NCBI GenBank assembly: GCA_958299035.1
Contig: CATQJL010000223.1
Coordinates: 7,739,753-7,803,752 of the forward strand
Length of the DNA: 64,000 nt
Source of the DNA: Cylicocyclus nassatus
Lineage: Eukaryota; Nematoda; Chromadorea; Rhabditida; Strongylidae
Direction: 5' to 3'
The notes beneath the pieces are model-generated. The model did no database searches, was not told where the DNA came from, and worked only from the letters and a program-made list of their open reading frames with translations. The position numbers and the translations under genes are program-made. Below are positions 57,431-64,000 of the stretch, one piece after another. Numbering within the stretch: position 1 is the first letter of the stretch; every line of letters begins with the position of its first letter.

Positions 57431-58405
57431 GTACGTTCTAAGTTCTATTCAATAACTACGCCTTAGGTATAAGAATAAAAATTGGCGGCATACAGAAGGC
57501 TAATTTTTATCTATTAAGCAATATCGGCCTACAGAAAAAATTTCCTCAGGGACTATGTAATCTAAGAGGGCTTACATATATGCGACAATTGGGGAAACGC
57601 GGATAACTAGACATACATAACTAACATATAAATACTAATCTATGTGTTTTTAAACGCTTGCGACTCTTCTAAAAAAATAAATGTAATATAAGTGAACCTT
57701 ATGAAAGTGGATTCCCAAATACGAAAAGCGAGTTTCAGTTTCTGACTGGAGAGTGTTCAATGGTCACGAAGCATGCTCCCTATTTGTTTCTCAGTTTCCT
57801 CTAATGTTTCAATCCTATTAAATATGGAAAAATCGATCTTCCAGTGGAATTGTATCTTTGCTCTCTCTCTCTATTAAACTAATTTAAGATTTTATCTACA
57901 ACTTTTTTTCCAAAGAATATCTTATTTAATGTGTTCTTCTCCCACTCCAGTAAATACATGCCAAATGTCCAAGCTCTCTAGGGGGTTGAGAACAGCATTT
58001 GCTTGATCCGTAAACGGTCTCAAGCCCTGTTCTTACTCCCTTCTCCTTTCTTCCGCAATATTTGCGGGACAAGATCAAATTAATAAGTGCCCGAGACGGA
58101 ACTGATCGAACAGCTGCAAGATGCGAAAGATCTGAACAACAAAGAACGAGCCATTTAGATTTACAGACTGATAGAAGTTTTCTTTTTCTAATATTAAAGA
58201 GTTCTATTGACTTATCAAGGACACATCTATCGAAAGAAAATGTATATGTACTTTCTTTCTTCTTTTCTCTTTCTTTCTTTTCTTTTTATCTTCTTCTGCT
58301 ACAATTACAAAGGAGTCAAGCAAAGTTTATCAGAAGCATTTCTATATATAAAACATACATCCGCAAAAACAAAAATACCCAAAATGATTATACAATGGAA
58401 AACGA
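57431..58405. other. Internal LTR-element sequence, no assigned product
   Basis: AT-rich with T-rich low-complexity sequence around 58240-58300. No domain is recognised on either strand. Confidence 0.4.
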
Positions 58406-59032
58406 TCAGTCCCAGCTAGTGGAGGGTCGCTCGGCTGCGGCTTTTTCTTCGTCCTCTCGCTCTCTCCTCAGCAACAACGCATTTCGGGGGTGGATGATAG
58501 CTTCAGGCAGATTGTTAAATGTTAGCCAGACCTGCTCCATGGCAAGTACCAGGGATCCGCTGTTCTTAGGGGAAAAAACGATTAGTGGGGCATCAGTGTA
58601 TTTTAGCTTATAATGGCACTTGATAGCCAAATGCCGGTAAATACTGTCCCTTCGCGGCACCCCCTGGCACGAGTCACACAAAAACCTATGCTCCTTAGCA
58701 TTTTTGCTAAGGAGCCGGTAATTTGTGTGGTTTGCAATCGGCACTCCGCAGCTGCCATTGTAGGCAGCCACAGCGAGGGGAAACAATTCACGGCACCATT
58801 CGGAGATGGTGAAATCCGTGAGGCGGTCGAGGGAGGTCCGGGTCAAGTTTTCGATCAGAGTAACTAGCTTGTAGCAACGCACGAACAGGATCCCATGCCG
58901 CAAATTCATAGGCGGGAGGGAGAGGGATTTCTTTTGGAAGGACATCCAGTCCTCCAAATCCCTCGTTGGGAAATTGGGAGTCTCCTCCCTGATGGTGCAC
59001 AGAGTGAATAATAGCAACTCAAGGCGTTCCAT
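58406..59032 (-). CDS. First ORF of the LTR element, 208 aa, gag-like or accessory
   Basis: This is the only long uninterrupted frame of the element, starting 139 bp inside the 5' LTR. It opens MERLELLLFTLCTIREETPN and has a mostly helical middle. A Cys/His cluster follows (CDSCQGVPRRDSIYRHLAIKCH, C-x2-C-x12-H-x4-CH), and the C-terminus is acidic and Arg-rich. Its position suggests the N-terminal part of gag or a separate leader ORF. The Cys/His cluster could bind zinc. No named family is recognised. Its intactness contrasts with the broken gag and pol. Confidence 0.5.
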   Translation of the reverse strand: MERLELLLFTLCTIREETPNFPTRDLEDWMSFQKKSLSLPPMNLRHGILFVRCYKLVTLIENLTRTSLDRLTDFTISEWCRELFPLAVAAYNGSCGVPIANHTNYRLLSKNAKEHRFLCDSCQGVPRRDSIYRHLAIKCHYKLKYTDAPLIVFSPKNSGSLVLAMEQVWLTFNNLPEAIIHPRNALLLRREREDEEKAAAERPSTSWD

Positions 59033-59152
59033 TGCAATGTCTACTCCGTCCCAACTAAGCCCTTATATACAAATGTAGTTATATAGTGGCCTTAAAATTT
59101 TTTTCTCTCCCCACAGTAATTATCGTAAATGACAGAAAAAAGATGATTGAGT

Positions 59153-59170
59153 TCGGAGCCGAAACCTCCA
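59153..59170 (-). promoter_or_regulatory. Primer-binding site
   Basis: Immediately inside the 5' LTR, the minus strand reads TGGAGGTTTCGGCTCCG. Starting TGG, it is complementary to a tRNA 3' end in CCA with a plausible acceptor and T-arm (CGGAGCCGAAACCTCCA). The tRNA identity cannot be given without a tRNA set. It fixes this LTR as the 5' one. Confidence 0.68.
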
Positions 59171-59997
59171 TGTAAGATACGCGCCCAGATCCGTAGTGGC
59201 GGATTTTACTCTAAATTCTACTGTTTGCCGTTCTCTATAGGGCGCGCGACCTTAGCCCATAACTATCAATCTACGCCGAGAATGACCCGAGTGGACGTTA
59301 CGCAAAACACCTCCGTCTAAAGAAAAACGTTGTAACGCTGCTTTTTCCCACGGCGGGCACACCCCATAAAAAACCATAAGAAGCTAATAGTACGCTATGT
59401 TGCGATCGTTTCGGGTCAACGGAACACAATCTCCCAACAACCATTTATTACCGGAGCGGAGAACGCACACTCTCACATACAGGCACACTAATTTATCTTA
59501 AAATCCTCGCTAATCTCCAGTGTTGGAAAATACACTTAGCAGAGAGAGAGAGAAGGCTTCCTTACAGGAACAATATGAGAGGTATAGCATGCGGAGAAAA
59601 CAACATTATTCCGGAACCATCAGTAGGGTCCCGAGTTGAGACTCCTTCTCAGAAGGAGGACAGAAAAGTATAGCAGAAGTCAAAGAAGATGACCACATAG
59701 CGTAACATACAGCAGCTATCTACTAGGCGCTTATATAGCGTTCCATAAATAGGGTGCTACAAGTTCTTCTGCTCCTTCTTCTTCTGAATGCTAAGTTACC
59801 AACCATCATAAATCGTATGGTGTCGACATAATTGTCCTGCTGAAACTTCTAAAGGTAGCTTTTTCCTCCTTTCCAGTTCAGATATGACCGCAACTTCTAA
59901 GAAGCAATCGGTTTTTCCTCGGTTCCGCTTGCGCACATGATCACGGCTTCTGAGTACGATCAAAAGCATTTCGTGCGTATTTGAAAATTTCCTTACA
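59171..59997 (-). repeat. 5' LTR, 827 bp
   Basis: Aligned with 36336-37178. Both share GTTGTAACGCTGCTTTTTCC and an (AG)n run at about 59542-59553. It is shorter by small deletions. The outer edge touches TCCG at 59998-60001. Confidence 0.85.
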
Positions 59998-60001
59998 TCC
60001 G

Positions 60002-60106
60002 CATACAGTGCAAGCCCCATGCAATTCGCTTGGACGCTGCCTCTAGCGCTCCTTATAAAGACGATGGAGTAAGATTCGATAATCATTTGCATTGCAGAGT
60101 CCAGTT
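60002..60106 (-). CDS. 5' part of a host exon interrupted by the LTR retrotransposon
   Basis: After the acceptor CTGAAAGAACAG (60107-60118 on this strand), the frame encodes SYSIVFIRSARGSVQANCMG and runs to the LTR. With the element and one TCCG removed, it continues at 36331 and reaches a CAG/GTAAG donor at 36308. The composition is clearly protein-like. I do not recognise the family. Upstream exons (beyond 60.1 kb) were not found with confidence. The gene would be disrupted on this chromosome unless the element is spliced out or polymorphic. Confidence 0.55.
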
Positions 60107-60118
60107 CTGTTCTTTCAG

Positions 60119-62060
60119 GTACAGATTTCTTTGCAAAGAGGTGAATTCCAAGGTTTTGTACGCATGGCTTGTCTTTTCTCGACTATCTGCAAACATTGCA
60201 ATCAGGACATTAAAATAAAAGTTTACTTTGCAAAAGAATCGCCAGGATTTGATAACAAAGCAGTCAGCAACCTTCCAGCATATAACGAGTGCAGTGTACT
60301 GTTTTCAGCATTTCGACTACTTACGAGGCTGAAGTTAAAAGATATCAAAAATGGATTTTTTTACATGATGAAAGCACAAAAAACACGAAAAAATCAAAGC
60401 AGACATGTATGATAAGCAAAACAACATTTTTATGCATGTGACACTTAGGGTAAAAAATTATTGCCGAAGTTTTGTTTCCAAAAAGCGAACTTCTTGTACG
60501 ACTACTCAGATAATCGCGGGAGGCAGGCAGTTCGCAAACTCGCATTTTCTTGCAGGCGCTCAGCAGAATTTTGGGGCGTGGCCAAACCTCAAGCGGGCGG
60601 TACCTCCTTTACTTTCGAATGTCCTGCTAGCGGGGCAGAATACAGAGTTTTCTGCGAACGCTCGTCGAATAATCTTTTCCAGCGAGCGCTTGCCAAACTC
60701 TCAGCGGGCGCTCGGACTCTATTTAAGCAGTTTCGGGCGTACGCCGAGCAAATGTGAGACTCTATGCGGCAGAGGTGTCATTGATAGTTCAATTACTCAA
60801 GTTTGAGGCTCAAGTCCGCTAAGAGAAAGTACCTGAGGGCATTGGCTGTGCGGTTCTCCACAGAGGACGGCGCCGCCCTCATTCTGTATTCTCGCGGAAA
60901 GTCCGCGAGAATGCGGCCAATGCGCCTCAACTAATCTACAAAAAAAGCGCGATAGTTCTCCAAGCATTCGTCTGAAAGTTGGTCAGCAGTCTTCCAAGTT
61001 TGTGCAAGCGGGCCGTAAGAAATCAGCGAACTATTTTTCCGGTGCACGCTTGCTCAAAATTCGCATGGCCGCCTGCCTCCGGCGATTATGTGAGCAGGTA
61101 TACTCCCTCTAACGTTAGAGTTACGTATGCGCAACTCGAAGGCATGCGGCGCTTCATATCGATAAGGCACGCGTCACAATCAAACCAATTGATCCACTTC
61201 GCTGTTGGTCAAATCACTAACCGACCGATAGTTAGGCGATCATGGACATACCTTCACTGTTGATCAGTTCTCTAATCTAACCTTAATGGAGTGGGTGAAG
61301 TGAATCAGGTGGACCAAATGGCGCGTGCCTAGGGCTGAGTTGGATGTCCAAGGTGTAGGCGTGCGAAAGTGGCGCTCAAGCTGGACCGCGAAAAAAAAGA
61401 ATACATGATTGATAGATAGAGGCTCTACAAACAACGTGTTCATAAGTCGAAAGCCTAAAGTATACCTCACGCGATTCCAGTCGCTGAGAGATCTGGCACT
61501 GCAACGACTCTTCAAAACTGGTCGTGAGCTTGCTTTACTTGGGCTACACTTCATGTTTCTGCAACAACGCACGAAAGCTACGTGCCTATGCAGTTGAGAA
61601 CCCCGCACGATGAATCTGTAGACATCTGGCGGATTCCCAAGTCGCGTTGATGTATCGATTTGATGAAATCGCGGGAAGTATGCCTTAGGCCTAGACTGTC
61701 TTAGATTTCAAAGTACTTCCATGTCTCAATGGTGATGGATCCTCCGAGACGAACGAAAATGTTAATCCAGAACGTAAGAGTATCACTTTATTTGGAAAAT
61801 AGAATAAGATATATCAATATCAAAAGCTCTGTGGTGGATGAAAACGACAAAATGTAGTAGCAGAAGAAGTTGAGGTTATTTTGAAAGAGTGACCTCTAGT
61901 AGCTCCCACGTAGCGCTTCATTTCCTATTCCAAGTGCCGTTGTTGTGTTAGATGTCAGCAGTTAGGAATCAACGCTGGTACAGAGGGAGAGGTGAGTGTA
62001 GCTGTAGCCCTTTTGATCTCAACATATAGAGTGTACCAAACGGCATCCATACGGGACTGT
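60119..62060. other. Flank of the interrupted host gene; no supported exon
   Basis: A GC-rich hairpin lies at about 60885-60915 (TTCTCGCGGAAAGTCCGCGA). Short ORFs at 60405-60806, 60979-61263 and 61264-61608 have no recognisable domains. Upstream exons of the gene at 60002-60106 should lie here, but I cannot define them. Confidence 0.35.
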
Positions 62061-62084
62061 GCCGTCAATTAGCGACAGTGCGGA

Positions 62085-62357
62085 GTGACGCGTGCAAATC
62101 AGTGGTACGCGTTAGAGCATGTCGCATGCAGTAAGGAAAAAAATCCCTACAGGAGCCACAGCAGCGCTGGGTGCTGCTTTGAAGTGGGATCAGGGAAGAA
62201 GAAGAAGAAAAAGAAGAAAGGAGCAAAGGTAAAGAAGGAAAGCAATGCTTCATTGGAAGGTGAGCCCCTGGAAGCTCAAGAAAAATATTGCGTTTTACCG
62301 GGTCAATATAGCCCACGATCCAAACGAGATCAAAATTCAGCTAGTGCACCAATATGA
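62085..62357 (+). other. Possible Lys-rich ORF, 90 aa, unassigned
   Basis: The frame contains a run of eight lysines (GKKKKKKKKGAK) encoded by AAGAAG repeats. It could be a real exon of a longer gene or chance over a purine-rich tract. No splice context is convincing. Confidence 0.2.
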
Positions 62358-62507
62358 AGCAGAGGGCTATTTGAGCTTGTTGTTAGCAGCTTGAAATTTA
62401 CTGGTTTTGAAGATTAGGATAATCTTGTGCGATAATATACTGCACCTGGATAAAACGTTCTGACTCGATTGGTTATACAATACCACCCGTAATTTGTGAA
62501 AAAAAAT

Positions 62508-62632
62508 GGCGGCGGCACTTAACTTACGCGGCGCCGCCGAAGTTAGGTGACTTTTGCCGCGTCGCGCGGCAAAAGTCGGCGGAAAAGCGGCCAAAGTCAC
62601 CTAACTTTGTCGCGCAACGCCTAACTTTTTAT
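62508..62632. repeat. GC-rich hairpin
   Basis: GAAGTTAGGTGACTTTTGCCG and the inverse blocks GCCAAAGTCACCTAACTTTG, with a CGCGTCGCGCGG centre, form a foldback of about 100 bp in AT-rich surroundings. Confidence 0.55.
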
Positions 62633-63055
62633 AAAAAAAGACCTTATCTTGATTCAAAATTCATGAATTCTATATATAAGAGTACCATTCAACTCAGCTC
62701 GGCGAGGCGCATCTTCCAGTATACGGATGTGCCTAGTTGTGGGATATAAGTTTCTTTCCTGGAATTTTAGTGTAAATGGACCATTCAGTGTGCTTATTCC
62801 AGAGGATACGTACACATTCTATTAAGCACAGCAGAAATAGGGCAGGTATAGTTTAAGAGCTCATTCTGCATGGATATGTGTGAAAGTGGGCTTTTCTCGG
62901 CGAAGTATGACGGGTCCCAAAATGCAGGAAGACAAAGGGAAATGGTTGGAAATCGCATGAGAAGCACATATCGCGGAATGCCGCGCGTGCTGTGCAATGT
63001 ACAATACCACTCACAGAACGGGAATTGCGCGAAATTCCAGAAATTTCGCGATTCC

Positions 63056-63695
63056 GGATTATCGCAAATTATGCAGCGCCATAACTTCCTTCGGAATTAA
63101 TATATTCTAAATTCGAAAGCAGCACTGTGTTCATCTCGTGAAGGCGAATCTTTCTACGTACATCATGTCATCTATATCTTGTTTTCAGTTTTCTCAAATT
63201 GTTCTGAGGAGGTCCCTTTGCAAGTATGTAACGCAGCGCCTATCCAACTTGAAAGCTTCCAGTAAGCACCATTCGATAGTGCTCTTCTTGTGCATTATAG
63301 TGCGCTAGTAAGCTGCCGCAGACTTCTTTTCAAAAGAGAAAAAAGCGTTGGTAAATTCTGGAAAAATCACTCGTTTCCAGATTCTACTTGCCGTAACTTT
63401 CTTTGGAGTGGATATTTTCTGAATCCGAAAAATGCATTGTGCTCAGCTCATCAAGGCAAATCTTTCGGTATGCAGAATGTCCTTGATATCTCGATTTCAG
63501 TATTCTCAAAACTTTCTGCGGACGTCTCTTCGCAAAGGTGTGAAGCAGCGCGTATTGCCCCCAGTACATTCAGAAAGAAATTTTCAATAGTACTTCTTTT
63601 GTAGATTATGGAGCGCTAGAAAGTAGCCGCACACTCCTTTTCAAAGGAGTTAGAAGGGCTGGTGAATTCTGGAAAAATCATGTCCTTCTAAATTT
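63056..63695 (+). repeat. Diverged tandem duplication, two units of about 320 bp
   Basis: Unit 1 (about 63056-63375) and unit 2 (about 63385-63695) share, in order, GGCRAATCTTTC, TTTCAGT.TTCTCAAA, GCAGCGC and CTTCTTTTG blocks. Each ends in GGTRAATTCTGGAAAAATCA. Identity is roughly 65-75% by eye. There is no coding frame common to both. Confidence 0.5.
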
Positions 63696-64000
63696 TTCTC
63701 AACGTAACTCTAAAATATGAAGCTCTCTTGCTAAGCAGATGTGATTTTCGTAATCAGCAGGTCGGATAACCCTTACAGGCAAGTTTTCCAAGATGTTCGA
63801 GTAATTTCATTTTTTCTCGTTTTACGCTCTGAAAGCTGCCCGATGGATTTTGGTCAAAATGTTCATGCTCTTAAATTGTAAGGAAACTTCGCTTATAGAG
63901 GTTTTCGAACACGCTCTTTACGAAAATCGTGGTCTTTGAGGATTGCAGGGTCTTTTTGGTGAGATACGGTGAGGTGACTGTAACTGCATCACGAAAGTGC

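Larger units (their letters stand above)
36336..59997 (-). mobile_element. LTR retrotransposon (Ty3/gypsy-like), 23.7 kb with nested insertions
   Basis: Two LTRs (36336-37178 and 59171-59997) bound the element, and TCCG flanks it on the outside (36332-36335 and 59998-60001). The matching duplication shows these are the two ends of one integration and not two solo LTRs. Orientation is minus: a tRNA-type primer site borders the high-coordinate LTR, and all pol motifs read leftward. The internal order is ORF1, gag, glycoprotein-like, protease, RT, RNase H, integrase. RNase H followed by integrase with an HHCC finger, and a YIDD reverse transcriptase, indicate Ty3/gypsy. Insertions at 37519-38883, 40123-41071, 42125-42948, 46888-54576 and about 55960-57170 account for roughly 12 kb. 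All coding regions carry frameshifts or stops, so the copy is dead. Confidence 0.85.

Overview
The window is AT-rich, intron-bearing nematode DNA. Short introns with TTTCAG-type acceptors, acceptors placed immediately before start codons (as expected for spliced-leader trans-splicing), an RTE-1-like non-LTR element, a tRNA-derived SINE and many TA-flanked mariner-type repeats point to a clade V (strongylid or hookworm-like) worm. That placement is inference; there is no marker gene to confirm it. Host genes are sparse. The supported ones are a four-exon secreted protein gene (5730-6713, minus), a decayed inverted paralogue of it (9145-11131, plus), a two-exon secreted Cys/Ser-rich protein (20141-20785, minus), and an exon of an unknown minus-strand gene split by a retrotransposon (60002-60106 and 36308-36335).

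Region 1-31 kb: the secreted paralogue pair, then a patchwork of short inverted-repeat elements. These include TA-flanked mariner-like elements at 1333-2204, 3888-4498, 9907-10826, 14908-15924 and 17367-18257. There are two hAT relics (22623-24063, and a broken transposase at about 25327-26766), four copies of one foldback family, a TTAA-flanked miniature element, and a 3' scrap of a Penelope-like element. Region 31.4-34.7 kb: a nearly full-length RTE-type element, minus strand, with one in-frame stop.

Region 36336-59997 is the main object. It is one minus-strand LTR retrotransposon with two LTRs of about 0.83 kb, a 4-bp target duplication TCCG outside both LTRs and a primer-binding site beside the 5' LTR. 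Nested insertions have stretched it to 23.7 kb: a hAT element with a perfect 8-bp duplication (37519-38883), a TA-flanked element inside integrase (40123-41071), a solo LTR with a 5-bp duplication (42125-42948), a Penelope-like element with an 11-bp duplication (46888-54576) and a CR1/Jockey-like LINE tail (about 55960-57170). With these removed, the order is ORF1 / gag / transmembrane glycoprotein-like region / protease / RT / RNase H / integrase. A glycoprotein-like region between gag and protease is unusual. All coding regions of this element are broken.

The nested Penelope-like element (RT plus GIY-YIG endonuclease, minus strand) has direct terminal repeats that contain a hammerhead-ribozyme-like fold. 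Between two blocks of a 23-bp repeat it carries a decaying, intron-containing gene fragment on the opposite strand (about 51030-53535). The whole unit sits inside one target duplication. This gene-carrying Penelope element and the gag-glycoprotein-pol order are the two most interesting objects in the window. The right end (60-64 kb) is mostly unassigned, with some diverged tandem duplication.
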